Shown here in pieces: positions 17,551 to 25,606 of a DNA stretch of 64,000 nucleotides. Position 1 is the first letter of the stretch, and each line of letters starts with the position of its first letter. The stretch is from Paenibacillus solanacearum (GTDB lineage Bacteria > Bacillota > Bacilli > Paenibacillales > NBRC-103111), in assembly GCF_910593845.1 (NCBI RefSeq), contig NZ_CAJVAS010000010.1, forward strand, positions 124,001 to 188,000. The letters are read 5' to 3'. A program made the translations under genes and the position numbers. Under the pieces are notes generated by a model, which was not told the origin of the DNA, ran no database searches, and was given only the letters and a program-made list of their open reading frames with translations.

Positions 17551-18225
17551 GTGGGACAACCTATTGTTAATTTCGGGAAATTCCTGGAAAGTTTGCGGGG
17601 TTCCATGTCTTTACGCGAAGCGGCCAGAAAAAGCGGCCTGTCTCATGCCTATATCCGGGATCTCGAGCTGGAACGCAACCGTTCAACCAATGACCGTATC
17701 ACCCCTTCGCCCGATACGCTGCAAAAGCTGTCGGTCGCATACGGTTATCCATATATGGATCTCATGATGAAAGCAGGCCATCTTGTCAATAAGGACCTTG
17801 CCCTAAGTCCGGCCAAAGACGCCGAAGCGGAAATGAATCTCGATCTGAAGCATGTCCATTACATCGAGATCGGCAATAAAGACGCTACCTATTACACCGG
17901 CCAGGAGAAACTGGTGCACAGCATCGAATCGCTGCTCGACTTCAGCGCCTTTTTGGACAAGCTGGAGGAGCATAATTTCAAGAAGCTGGACGCCGATCTA
18001 TACGTAAATTTCAATCAAATCCGCCATTACGACGAGCGCCGCGGCATGCTTTTTTTCGAGGAAGACGGGACAGGCCCGGGCGTCACGATCTCGGCGATCA
18101 GGCAGCGCAAATATCACGACCTGATTGTGCGCAATGTCGCGGTCAATACAAACAAAAGCCTCGAATTTACATTTGGCAAATCCGGCACGCCAATCACGTT
18201 CACCGCATCGGAGAAAAACGTATAG
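17551..18225 (+). CDS. XRE-family transcriptional regulator
   Basis: Residues about 5-75 form a helix-turn-helix of the lambda-Cro type (SMSLREAARKSGLSHAYIRD ... TLQKLSVAYGYPYMDLM). The remaining 140 residues are not recognised and may bind a ligand or partner. The GTG at 17551 is preferred because AGAGGAG lies 9 bases upstream; an in-frame TTG one codon before is also possible. It is divergent from the hypothetical gene at 16938, with the perfect inverted repeat between them as the probable autoregulatory site. A terminator follows at 18309..18342. Confidence 0.85.
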   Translation: MGQPIVNFGKFLESLRGSMSLREAARKSGLSHAYIRDLELERNRSTNDRITPSPDTLQKLSVAYGYPYMDLMMKAGHLVNKDLALSPAKDAEAEMNLDLKHVHYIEIGNKDATYYTGQEKLVHSIESLLDFSAFLDKLEEHNFKKLDADLYVNFNQIRHYDERRGMLFFEEDGTGPGVTISAIRQRKYHDLIVRNVAVNTNKSLEFTFGKSGTPITFTASEKNV

Positions 18226-18308
18226 CCGCTATCCGATGATAGACGGGATAAGGATCATTTCTACTTGCGTCGAATGAAATAAAAAATCATAGATACTTCG
18301 ATTGTAAC

Positions 18309-18342
18309 AGCCTGTATGGGGATACGGCTGATTTTTTTTCGG
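18309..18342 (+). terminator. Terminator of the XRE gene
   Basis: CAGCC-TGTAT and ATAC-GGCTG pair around GGG, followed by A and eight T. Confidence 0.75.
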
Positions 18343-18471
18343 ATTCTAACCGATGATTATCCAGTTTTGGCAATTTGTTGGGAGATATAATATAGTATTA
18401 CGTGCTATATCCAAAGGAGGTCAACGAATAAAACTATCATGTAAAATAAAATAAGAATCGAGGAGATGAAT

Positions 18472-18525
18472 ATGATACGCATACAACTGACTTTTGGGGG
18501 ACAGGTCCGATTCGCGGCGCAGTGA
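18472..18525 (+). CDS. Possible 17-residue leader peptide
   Basis: An ATG with GAGGAG 6 bases upstream opens MIRIQLTFGGQVRFAAQ and stops at 18525, 43 bases before the 219-residue membrane protein. No family is known for it. It lacks the Cys/Ser plus PxxPEEL features of AgrD. It may be a translational leader or chance. Confidence 0.3.
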   Translation: MIRIQLTFGGQVRFAAQ

Positions 18526-18568
18526 GCCTCCGCCATAGGATTGGACATTACACGTTGCTGGAGGCGCC

Positions 18569-19228
18569 ATGATCAACTATTTATTCCTGCTTATATCCTT
18601 TTTTATGTTCTGGATCTCCATGCTTGTCTTTACGCTTATTTTGTTTAGACAAAAGGTGAAAGATCATACATACAAAATGATTGTTTGCTCGCTGTTAATG
18701 ACGCATGTGTCGATCATTTCTTTTACATTGCAGTCCTTAAAAATGCCTAACTATATGATATTGTTTCAACCGGTCTGTTTTATTATTTTTTATTACTATA
18801 TTTTCAAAATTCAATTCCTGCATACTTTAATCGTTACCTTAGCTGTTTATACGATTAATTTTATTGCAGAAGTTTCTCTTTACCTTTTTTACACGCGGTT
18901 CCATATCGCTGAATTTTTGGAGATAGCCCAAGCTGCTGAAATTTTGCCGCTTTTTTATCTTTTAATAATCAATGTCGTGCTTTCAACGGTACTATACAAG
19001 TTTAGAATTGGATTTACATTTGTTCCGTTTCGAAAAATCTCAAGATCAGCGTTTACTAACATCAAACGCAATACTTTTTTCTTGGTGTCATCCGGTTTAT
19101 TCATTGTAATCTTCGGGACCGCCACCGTGGTTTTCTTACACGCTTCTGTTCTGGCAGGTTTAACCTCAGTAAGCATGTTCATGGTTCTTTTATTTCATCA
19201 TTTATATAATCGGGAAATTCGAGAATGA
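18569..19228 (+). CDS. AgrC-like sensor membrane domain without kinase
   Basis: This 219-residue protein has six to seven membrane helices and almost no soluble part. It ends soon after the last helix (LLFHHLYNREIRE), exactly where an AgrC/LytS-type kinase would enter its dimerisation helix. Helix spacing and charged turns (FRQKVKDHTYKM after helix 1) parallel those of the 221-residue protein at 20124..20789, suggesting a shared fold. The ATG follows GGAGGCGCC. The region is markedly AT-rich against the neighbours. It may be a peptide receptor or decoy that needs a separate signalling partner; this is inference and no enzyme motif is visible. Confidence 0.6.
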   Translation: MINYLFLLISFFMFWISMLVFTLILFRQKVKDHTYKMIVCSLLMTHVSIISFTLQSLKMPNYMILFQPVCFIIFYYYIFKIQFLHTLIVTLAVYTINFIAEVSLYLFYTRFHIAEFLEIAQAAEILPLFYLLIINVVLSTVLYKFRIGFTFVPFRKISRSAFTNIKRNTFFLVSSGLFIVIFGTATVVFLHASVLAGLTSVSMFMVLLFHHLYNREIRE

Positions 19229-19295
19229 CTACAGAGTTATCCGATCTAAGCTGTGCTGTAATATCGCTGCAAGTACCTGTTTTGCGCTTTGGCGC

Positions 19296-19326
19296 TTGAC
19301 ACAAACCGGCATTACTTACATAAAAT
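19296..19326 (+). promoter_or_regulatory. Probable sigma-A promoter for the CPBP gene
   Basis: TTGACA at 19296 and TAAAAT at 19321 are separated by 19 bases, ending 15 bases before the ATG at 19342. Confidence 0.5.
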
Positions 19327-19341
19327 CAAACAGGTGAATAA

Positions 19342-19926
19342 ATGGACAAAAGGTATGTATTCATTCTATTGGTCTTCGCTCTGATCACGATTCCGGGCTC
19401 GCTCCTTCTATACGAGAATAAATATACGATCACGTTTCTTCCTCTGGTTTGTTTAGTGATCGTGTCGATGCTGTTGAAGGATGAAATCCTACACTTTGAC
19501 TTTAATTTATTGAAAAATCGCGAATTGTACATATGGGTATACAAAGGTCTCGCATACTGTATTTATACATACGCCATCGGGGTGCTCGTGTTCGGAACAG
19601 TCCATACGATCGCTGAGGAAGCTTCCTATTCTTTTCCCATCGTACCGATATATATAGTCATTACCGGCCCGATCATCGAGGAAGTGGTGTTCCGGAAAAT
19701 TATATTCGGCCGCTTATCCGCCAAGTTTGGATTCTGGCCTGCGGCGCTATGTTCCTCGATCCTGTATTCAATCATTCATTACAGTATCGAAAGATTCGTC
19801 ATCTATATCGTCGTCGGTCTGTTCCTGTGCTATATCTATAAGAGATCAAATACGATCGTGTCTACGATCATGATCCATGCCATTTTAAATATTGCTGCCC
19901 TCATATCGGCAACGTTATTACAATGA
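19342..19926 (+). CDS. CPBP/CAAX-type intramembrane metalloprotease
   Basis: The 194-residue protein has several membrane helices and the three ABI/CPBP motifs: E113-E114-x3-R118 (IEEVVFRKIIFGRL), H146 (LYSIIHYS) and H179-x3-N183 (MIHAILN). Such proteins cleave inside the membrane. In streptococci and lactobacilli some mature signal peptides or protect against bacteriocins. Lying between two AgrC-like proteins and just upstream of agrBD, it may process or resist the peptide signal, which is inference. It has its own promoter and a weak AGGTGA site. Confidence 0.85.
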   Translation: MDKRYVFILLVFALITIPGSLLLYENKYTITFLPLVCLVIVSMLLKDEILHFDFNLLKNRELYIWVYKGLAYCIYTYAIGVLVFGTVHTIAEEASYSFPIVPIYIVITGPIIEEVVFRKIIFGRLSAKFGFWPAALCSSILYSIIHYSIERFVIYIVVGLFLCYIYKRSNTIVSTIMIHAILNIAALISATLLQ

Positions 19927-20123
19927 AATAACCAAAAAAGACGTAATTTAATCGACAATTTTCTACTTGTGAAGTATATTATAGTGTATTAAACTTAAAC
20001 ACAGGGAAGCGCAGAATTTTATCTAAGGCTGTCAACAGATAGCATTATATAGCAAAAAATAAGACTTTATATCTATGTCCATATCCCTAGTCATCTATTA
20101 AAATGGCTATAAAGGAGATTATG

Positions 20124-20789
20124 ATGAATTTGGCTCTAAGCTTTATTTTTTCGTCTTTGGAATATATAGCAATGTTAATGTTATCTCTGAGCGCCTTCAG
20201 ACTTCAAATTCGTTATTCCCTACATAAAATTGTTCTGATTGCTGTCATAATGACTATTGTGTCAATGTATATTCGAGTAGGGCTAGGCTTGTCAAGCTTT
20301 GCAGTTTTGCCGACTTTTGTCTCTGAGATTGTAATGATTGTTATATTATTCAGACTCCCGCTACTGTTCTCATTCCTGATTAGTTTGATCGGTACCTTAG
20401 CCACAGCAACAATAGAACTTGTATTTGTTTCTATTGAAGTAGCCACCAACCTCGTAACAGTCGAAGACTTACAGAATAATAATGCTTACGTTCAAATCCC
20501 AACTATCATTGTAATTTTACTGATCATGTCCTTTTTGTTAACAAGAAAGATAGGATTTCATTTCACAATGAGAGACGCAATTAGAGGCTACAACTTTTAC
20601 CTTTCAGCCATATTGGTCATCGCAGTATTATTACTACAATTTGAACTGTATTCTTTTGAAAGAAGCCTCGTCCACGTTCTAATCCCGGTTATTTCCACCG
20701 TAGTTTTCTTGCTCTGTATCTATTTATCTTACAAGCATAACCAAAAATTATGGAAGGAACGACGTGAAAGACTGGAGAAAAGAAAATGA
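20124..20789 (+). CDS. AgrC-like sensor membrane protein without kinase, coupled to agrB
   Basis: The 221-residue protein has about seven membrane helices and a short basic tail (KHNQKLWKERRERLEKRK) in place of a histidine kinase. AAAGGAG lies 6 bases before the ATG at 20124; ATGs at 20121 and 20103 are alternatives. Its stop overlaps the agrB start (ATGA), so the two products are probably made together. The gene order here is receptor-like, agrB, agrD, unlike the classical agrBDCA. The basic tail could dock a cytosolic partner such as the LytTR-GGDEF-EAL protein, which is inference. Confidence 0.65.
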   Translation: MNLALSFIFSSLEYIAMLMLSLSAFRLQIRYSLHKIVLIAVIMTIVSMYIRVGLGLSSFAVLPTFVSEIVMIVILFRLPLLFSFLISLIGTLATATIELVFVSIEVATNLVTVEDLQNNNAYVQIPTIIVILLIMSFLLTRKIGFHFTMRDAIRGYNFYLSAILVIAVLLLQFELYSFERSLVHVLIPVISTVVFLLCIYLSYKHNQKLWKERRERLEKRK

Positions 20790-21346
20790 ATTATATTGAT
20801 CGTTCAGCCACTTACATAGCGCAGTCCATAAGAAAACATAACAAAAATGCAGGTTCTGAAATCGCATTAAAGTACGCTTTGACGTTATTAATAAATACTT
20901 CATCTGCGATTATTGTATCTCTTATTATTTGCACACTTACAGATAGATTCATATATGCGATGTTATCAATTGTCGGTTTTTTAGTTTTACGTTACTTCAG
21001 TGGGGGGCTGCACCTCTCTTCCTCATTTTCCTGCTGCTTATTTTCTACTTGTCTAATTACTTTAGTCGCTCATTCAAGTTTTCTTTATTTTAATCTGGGA
21101 TTCATAATAAATTGCATTGCATTTATTATTCTTTGCAAAACAGCTCCAAACGGGATTAAAGGTGTAAGTAGAATAAAACCCAAATATTACCCATTACTTA
21201 AGCTAATCGCATTGTGTATTGTCAGCAGTAATTTTTATTTTCAGTCTTCCGTATTAGCAACTGTTTTTTTCTCGCAATCGGTTCTAACTACCTCTCTAGC
21301 TTACTCCATAAAAGACTACATTGAAAGGTGGGGACAAAGTAATTGA
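20786..21346 (+). CDS. agrB: AgrB-like peptide processing and export protease
   Basis: The 186-residue membrane protein carries the AgrB signature RYFSGGLHL (R69, GG73-74, H76) with the catalytic cysteine candidates C83-C84 seven to eight residues later, as in staphylococcal AgrB. AgrB cuts the C-terminal part of AgrD and forms the thiolactone ring at the membrane. It overlaps the preceding membrane gene by 4 bases and the following agrD by 4 bases. It is AT-rich compared with flanking chromosome. Confidence 0.92.
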   Translation: MNYIDRSATYIAQSIRKHNKNAGSEIALKYALTLLINTSSAIIVSLIICTLTDRFIYAMLSIVGFLVLRYFSGGLHLSSSFSCCLFSTCLITLVAHSSFLYFNLGFIINCIAFIILCKTAPNGIKGVSRIKPKYYPLLKLIALCIVSSNFYFQSSVLATVFFSQSVLTTSLAYSIKDYIERWGQSN

Positions 21347-21465
21347 GAACACGTGTAGCTATTATAGCAAATACTTTCCTTATGGCTTTTGCTGCTTTGA
21401 TGCTAGGAACAAACTGCGTTATTGTACACCGTCCCGAAACTCCTCAAGAACTGCTGAAAAAATAA
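21343..21465 (+). CDS. agrD: AgrD-type cyclic thiolactone autoinducer precursor (40 residues)
   Basis: A TTG at 21343, overlapping the agrB stop as TTGA and preceded by AAAGGTGGGG, opens a 40-codon frame. It has an amphipathic hydrophobic N-terminal half (AIIANTFLMAFAALMLG), a ring-forming cysteine at residue 25 followed by VIVH, then the conserved recognition tail RPETPQELLKK (compare DEPKVPEEL in staphylococci). The mature signal is probably a thiolactone from Cys25 to Val28 or His29 with a short exocyclic tail. The frame was too short for standard ORF thresholds; identity rests on position and the P-E-x-P-x-E-L tail. Confidence 0.9.
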   Translation: MRTRVAIIANTFLMAFAALMLGTNCVIVHRPETPQELLKK

Positions 21466-21481
21466 TACATAATCACAATGA

Positions 21482-21510
21482 CGGCTGCCGGGTCTTCGTT
21501 CGGCAGCCTA
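21482..21510 (+). terminator. Partial terminator or attenuator hairpin after agrD
   Basis: GGCTGCC and GGCAGCC pair perfectly around a 12-base loop, followed only by a mixed TAATCTTTATCTT tract. It may let some transcription continue into the LytTR gene 26 bases downstream. Confidence 0.5.
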
Positions 21511-21535
21511 ATCTTTATCTTCTGGAGCTGAATTT

Positions 21536-23344
21536 ATGCAGAAAATCCCCGTGACTCGGGATGGCAAAAGAGGGTCCGAGCTTCTGGTCATTGATGCCGG
21601 CGACGTCGTCAAAATCAACCGGATTCGCGAGCGCGAAGTGATCATCCACACCAAAGACGAGCAATTTTACCTTGACTTTTCATTCGACAGCTTGGAAGAA
21701 TGGTTGTTCGAGGACGGGTTTCGCCTGCTTGATAATACGAATATCGTCAACATGAATCATGTGCAATCGTACGATTCGAAGAAAGGGACCGTTTACCTTA
21801 CATCGGATTACCGACCGCATGCCAAAACGGCTTCCGCCGCCCGTATACATAAGGAGCACATCGAGAACGCCGTTCAGCTCATCAAGACCGGCGATTATTC
21901 TTCCACCGAACATAACCCCGAACTGCACGAAGAGCTGTTCGCTAAAATCATTAGCGCAACGAGCGACTACCATTTGCTTCGTTCGTACGCCACCATTCGC
22001 GCGGTGAACGAACGCAAGCGAGCTGAAGAAAAAATCGTGCATATGGCTTATCACGACTTGCTCACCAATTTACCGAACCGACTCATGTTCGACAACAAGC
22101 TGAAGGCGCAATTTGAAGAGTCGCAGCGCAACGGCAGCATGATGGCCATCGTATTTTTTGATCTGGACCGGTTCAAGGTCATTAACGACACGCTCGGGCA
22201 TCACGTCGGCGATCAGCTGCTTCAACTGCTCGCGCGCAAGCTGCAAGTCTACGTTGCGGAAAAGGACATCGTCGCCCGTTTCGGCGGAGACGAGTTTATC
22301 ATACTATTGACGAATCTGACACATATCGATGAAGCGTCCCAGTTTGCCGCAGGGATTCCGGATTTGTTCAAGGAACCGTTCGTTATCGAGGGTCATGAGT
22401 TATTTGTCACCGCGAGCATCGGCATTAGCATGTATCCGCATGACGGACAGGAAGCGGAGACGCTGCTGAAAAATGCGGACATCGCCATGTACCGTTCGAA
22501 AGAAAAGGGCGGGAACGCGTACCACTATTACAAGCCGGACATGAACAAGCGGTCGATGCAGCGGCTCAATCTGGAAATCCACCTGCGCAAGGCGCTTAAA
22601 CGGGGCGAATTTGACGTATATTACCAGCCGCTTGTCGATCTGAGCAACGGCGCCGTGTTCGGTATGGAGTCGCTGGTGCGGTGGCGCCATCCCGAATGGG
22701 GGCTCGTGTCCCCCGCCGAATTTATCCCGCTCGCGGAAGAGACCGGGTTGATCGTGCCGATCGGCAACTGGGTGCTGAAGCAATCATGCCTGCAAAACAA
22801 AGCATGGCTCCAGATGGGCTATTCGCCGTTAATTGTCTCCGTCAACATCTCGGCCATTCAATTTCATCAGCAAAACTTCGTGCAGATCGTCACGGAGGCG
22901 CTGGAAGAGTCCGGCCTTGCTCCGGATCAGCTGTGCCTGGAAATAACGGAAAACATCGCGATGAACAACCTTCCTTACATTACCGAAACGATGCAAAGGC
23001 TTAGAGCGCTCGGCGTGCGCATTTCTATCGACGATTTCGGGACCGGTTATTCTTCGCTAAGCTATTTGAAACGGTTCCGCGTCCATACGCTGAAGATCGA
23101 TCAGTCGTTCATCCGGGACATCACGTCCGACGAAGACAACGCGGCCATCGTCACTGCACTGATCGCCATGTCGCACCGGCTCAAGATCAAATCGCTGGCC
23201 GAAGGCGTCGAAACGAAGGAGCAGCTCGATTTCCTCATTACGCAAGGCTGCGATGAGATTCAGGGCTACGTCTTCAGCAAACCGATGCCTGCCCCCGATT
23301 TTGAGCTTTTAATTAAAGAAAACAAGCATTTATACGTGAATTAG
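21536..23344 (+). CDS. LytTR-GGDEF-EAL fusion protein (c-di-GMP signalling with DNA-binding domain)
   Basis: The 602-residue protein begins with a LytTR DNA-binding domain (about 3-100: ELLVIDAGDVVKINRIRERE, IIHTKDEQFY, NTNIVNMNHVQS). A linker follows, then a GGDEF domain (about 165-325, RFGGDEF at 248-254, FFDLDRFKVIND) and an EAL domain (about 345-595). In EAL, E378 (MESL), DD at 499-500 (IDDFGTG), K520, E556 (LAEGVE) and FSKP are all present, so both diguanylate cyclase and phosphodiesterase could be active. The usual inhibitory RxxD site before GGDEF reads AEKD. LytTR is the DNA-binding domain type of AgrA, so this is a candidate response protein for the adjacent agrBD. It starts after GGAG, 70 bases past agrD. 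Confidence 0.92.
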   Translation: MQKIPVTRDGKRGSELLVIDAGDVVKINRIREREVIIHTKDEQFYLDFSFDSLEEWLFEDGFRLLDNTNIVNMNHVQSYDSKKGTVYLTSDYRPHAKTASAARIHKEHIENAVQLIKTGDYSSTEHNPELHEELFAKIISATSDYHLLRSYATIRAVNERKRAEEKIVHMAYHDLLTNLPNRLMFDNKLKAQFEESQRNGSMMAIVFFDLDRFKVINDTLGHHVGDQLLQLLARKLQVYVAEKDIVARFGGDEFIILLTNLTHIDEASQFAAGIPDLFKEPFVIEGHELFVTASIGISMYPHDGQEAETLLKNADIAMYRSKEKGGNAYHYYKPDMNKRSMQRLNLEIHLRKALKRGEFDVYYQPLVDLSNGAVFGMESLVRWRHPEWGLVSPAEFIPLAEETGLIVPIGNWVLKQSCLQNKAWLQMGYSPLIVSVNISAIQFHQQNFVQIVTEALEESGLAPDQLCLEITENIAMNNLPYITETMQRLRALGVRISIDDFGTGYSSLSYLKRFRVHTLKIDQSFIRDITSDEDNAAIVTALIAMSHRLKIKSLAEGVETKEQLDFLITQGCDEIQGYVFSKPMPAPDFELLIKENKHLYVN

Positions 23345-23441
23345 AAAAAAGCGGCAGATTTATGCAACTTTTTTCTTTTTTTTTCGTTATTAAAGATAAG
23401 CGGCACTCTGTCCATTACCTCGTATCAGAAAGGAACTGCTT

Positions 23442-24590
23442 ATGTCCGTACCTTTATCCGACAGCGCGCGTACGCAAAGCGCGAAAGCACTCGGAAACAA
23501 AAAGAACAAACGCATGAAGCGCAAAGCCTCTCCCCCGCTGATCACTCTTTTCTTTTATACGGTATTCTTCGTATTCTTCTTCGGCATAATCGGCAGCGTC
23601 TGGTTTTTTCTCACCGAATCCGGCACAAACGTCCGTTTGCTAATGGCCGACACGCTGATCACGACGCAGCACCGCCATTGGGCCAAGTATTTGATCGGCA
23701 GCGAGGAATTGGACAAGCGCGTCAACCGTTATTGGGCGCAATTTGACAAGTACTCGGAGGTTGAGGATAAGCAGCTTGTCCATATCGCCCCCGAACCTGT
23801 CGTTCCTGTCGTGGAAGAAGTGAAGAAGCCGATTGTCGAAATCGAGCCGATCCAGGGAACGAACTTCAAGGGGCATCTGCTGATCGTCAATGATCCGAAG
23901 AAGCTGCGGATTGCCGTTCCCGGCAAAGCAGGCAAAGGGGAGAAGGTCTCCTCCATGGTATCCCGCCTTGGGGCCGTCGCAGGCGTGAACGCCGGCGGCT
24001 TCGTCGATCCCGAATGGATGGGCAACGGCTTCCAGCCGACAGGGCTGGTCATGTCGGGCGGCAAAATATTTTATAATGACGGCGGAATGAATACGTCGAA
24101 TCATATCGTCGGCATCGATAAAGAAGGCCGCATGGTGGCAGGAAAGTATACGCCGAACGAGCTGATCAAGATGGGCGTGCAGGAAGCGGTGACGTTCGCT
24201 CCCAAGTTCATCGTCAACGGCGTCGGCCAGATTAAAAACCAGGCGGACGGCTGGGGCATCGCTCCCCGTACGTGCATGGCGCAAAAAGAAGACGGCACGA
24301 TCATGTTCGCCATTATCGACGGCCGTCAGCCGGGACACAGCATCGGGGCTACGCTGTTCGACATTCAAAAAATATTTCTCGAGCACGGCGCAGTGACGGC
24401 GGCGAATCTCGACGGTGGCTCCTCGACTGTGCTGGTCAAGGACAACAAAATCGTCAACAAACCGGCAAGCGAGTACGGAGAGCGTTACCTCCCTACCGCC
24501 TGGCTCGTGTTCGACGAGCCTGAGACCGCTCCGATCAAGAACATATGGGAAGGACTCGATCCGAGCAAAATCGATCCGTCCAAGTGGTAA
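23442..24590 (+). CDS. Membrane-anchored phosphodiester glycosidase (NAGPA/DUF2233) domain protein
   Basis: Residues 1-32 are basic and cytoplasmic, 34-56 form one membrane helix, and about 150-365 form the phosphodiester glycosidase domain shared with mammalian uncovering enzyme and with EpsL-type exopolysaccharide proteins. Family marks are VNAGGF, GLVMSGGKIF, RTCMAQ, DGRQPGHSIG and ANLDGGSSTVL. The domain faces outward and probably trims phosphodiester-linked sugars of wall or exopolysaccharide. The ATG has AAAGGAA upstream. It is followed by a strong bidirectional terminator. It lies 97 bases behind the GGDEF-EAL gene, so co-regulation with c-di-GMP is possible but unproven. Confidence 0.88.
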   Translation: MSVPLSDSARTQSAKALGNKKNKRMKRKASPPLITLFFYTVFFVFFFGIIGSVWFFLTESGTNVRLLMADTLITTQHRHWAKYLIGSEELDKRVNRYWAQFDKYSEVEDKQLVHIAPEPVVPVVEEVKKPIVEIEPIQGTNFKGHLLIVNDPKKLRIAVPGKAGKGEKVSSMVSRLGAVAGVNAGGFVDPEWMGNGFQPTGLVMSGGKIFYNDGGMNTSNHIVGIDKEGRMVAGKYTPNELIKMGVQEAVTFAPKFIVNGVGQIKNQADGWGIAPRTCMAQKEDGTIMFAIIDGRQPGHSIGATLFDIQKIFLEHGAVTAANLDGGSSTVLVKDNKIVNKPASEYGERYLPTAWLVFDEPETAPIKNIWEGLDPSKIDPSKW

Positions 24591-24593
24591 AAA

Positions 24594-24633
24594 AAGCACC
24601 CCCGTTTGCACATAAAGCAAACAGGGGTGTTTC
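24594..24633. terminator. Bidirectional terminator
   Basis: AAGCACCCC-GTTTGC and GCAAAC-GGGGTGTTT pair over about 14 positions between the convergent glycosidase and YtxH genes. Confidence 0.85.
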
Positions 24634-24638
24634 GCTTA

Positions 24639-25001
24639 TTATTGCTCTTCGCGATCGACGGCCGTCGCTGCCACGGAAGCTTCGGCAGCCGCCACCTCGT
24701 CGCCGGTTCCTTTGCTTCGCGCAAACGCTTTGACCCCTTGGCCCGCTTGCACGGCAGCGTCTTTCGCCTTACCGGCCCAATCGGACGTCGTTTCTACAAC
24801 GTTCGAAGCCAGCTGCTTCGATTTTTGCGCCACTTCTCCGGCGAACTGCTGCGTTTTCTCGCTCACTTGCTGGCATCCTTCCGCAATATCGGCGCGCAGC
24901 TCGCGTCCCGATTTGGGGGCGAACAACAAGGCGGATACCGCTCCCAATACGGTGCCAACCACCGCGCCTACCAACAAATCTTTGCCTTTATGCTGTGCCA
25001 T
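24639..25001 (-). CDS. YtxH-like general stress protein
   Basis: The 120-residue protein has a Gly-rich membrane segment (DLLVGAVVGTVLGAVSALLFAPKSG, cut here into the family pattern GxxxGxxxxLLFAPKSG) followed by an amphipathic helical tail rich in Ala, Lys and Gln. This is the YtxH family, induced by general stress in Bacillus. It starts 6 bases after the DUF948 gene ends, so both form one unit. Confidence 0.88.
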   Translation of the reverse strand: MAQHKGKDLLVGAVVGTVLGAVSALLFAPKSGRELRADIAEGCQQVSEKTQQFAGEVAQKSKQLASNVVETTSDWAGKAKDAAVQAGQGVKAFARSKGTGDEVAAAEASVAATAVDREEQ

Positions 25002-25007
25002 TCCTCT

Positions 25008-25457
25008 TCACTCCTTCGATTTGGATCGCTTGTAAGCTTGCAGGCGATGCCAGAGATGAATGCCGGCGGTCGTCAGTTCCATCAGGTCGTTCACGGTATC
25101 CTGGTTGTTATGTACGGCTCTCCGCGCTTCAAGAACCGAATGTTCCACCGTTTGCGACATGACCTTGACGGAGCGGGAAACGCGATTCATCGCTTCCCCA
25201 GTCTCGTTCGCCGCCTTGAACCAGGCGTCTGCGGCAGCCAGCTTGACCTGCACCTCTTCTACCAAAGCGGTAGAAGCCCGGAACAGCCGCTCCGATTCAC
25301 CGGCCGTATGCGTTACCTGCCGCTGAACCGCTTGGAGCGCCGCTTCCGCCTGCTGCAAAGCGGCATCTGCCCGGCGAAGCAGCCGGATCCCGTACACCGT
25401 CACGATCAAGAAGGCTGCCATACACAGCGCTACACCGTACTGCCACCACACATGCAT
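25008..25457 (-). CDS. DUF948 membrane-anchored coiled-coil protein
   Basis: From the ATG at 25457 (GGAGGTGG 6 bases upstream) the 149-residue protein has one N-terminal helix (WWQYGVALCMAAFLIVTVYG) and a long heptad-like coiled coil (RADAALQQAEAALQAVQRQV and onward). DUF948 proteins typically sit next to YtxH, as here. The function is unknown; a structural envelope role is inferred. Confidence 0.85.
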   Translation of the reverse strand: MHVWWQYGVALCMAAFLIVTVYGIRLLRRADAALQQAEAALQAVQRQVTHTAGESERLFRASTALVEEVQVKLAAADAWFKAANETGEAMNRVSRSVKVMSQTVEHSVLEARRAVHNNQDTVNDLMELTTAGIHLWHRLQAYKRSKSKE

Positions 25458-25572
25458 CCACCTCCGTCCCTTCAGCTTGCTTCTGGACGAATGCCCATTT
25501 GAGATAATACAGTATAAGACGGCATGCCTTGTCTTGACACAGGAAACGGCCATTTTTTTTCGAAACGGCGTG

Positions 25573-25605
25573 AAAAAGAAAAAAGCCTCGCTGTGAAAGC
25601 CGAGA
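25573..25605 (-). terminator. Terminator of the selU gene
   Basis: On the minus strand AGTCTCG and CGAGGCT pair around a 10-base loop and are followed by six T. It starts directly at the stop codon. Confidence 0.75.
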
Positions 25606-25606
25606 C

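Larger units (their letters stand above)
18226..18568. other. Intergenic region before the agr-like block
   Basis: It holds the XRE terminator, a possible promoter (TTGGCA, 18-base spacer, TATAGT, about 18363..18393), a perfect AAAGGAGGTC ribosome-site sequence at about 18412 that leads only to ATG-TAA, and a 17-codon mini-ORF (separate entry). Base composition becomes clearly AT-richer here. Confidence 0.5.

Noticed and set aside
19973..20070. AgrA-type direct repeats upstream of the agr-like operon
   Set aside because: Only loose matches such as CTGTCAACAG were seen; they do not form the two 9-base repeats with 12-13 base spacing expected for LytTR sites.
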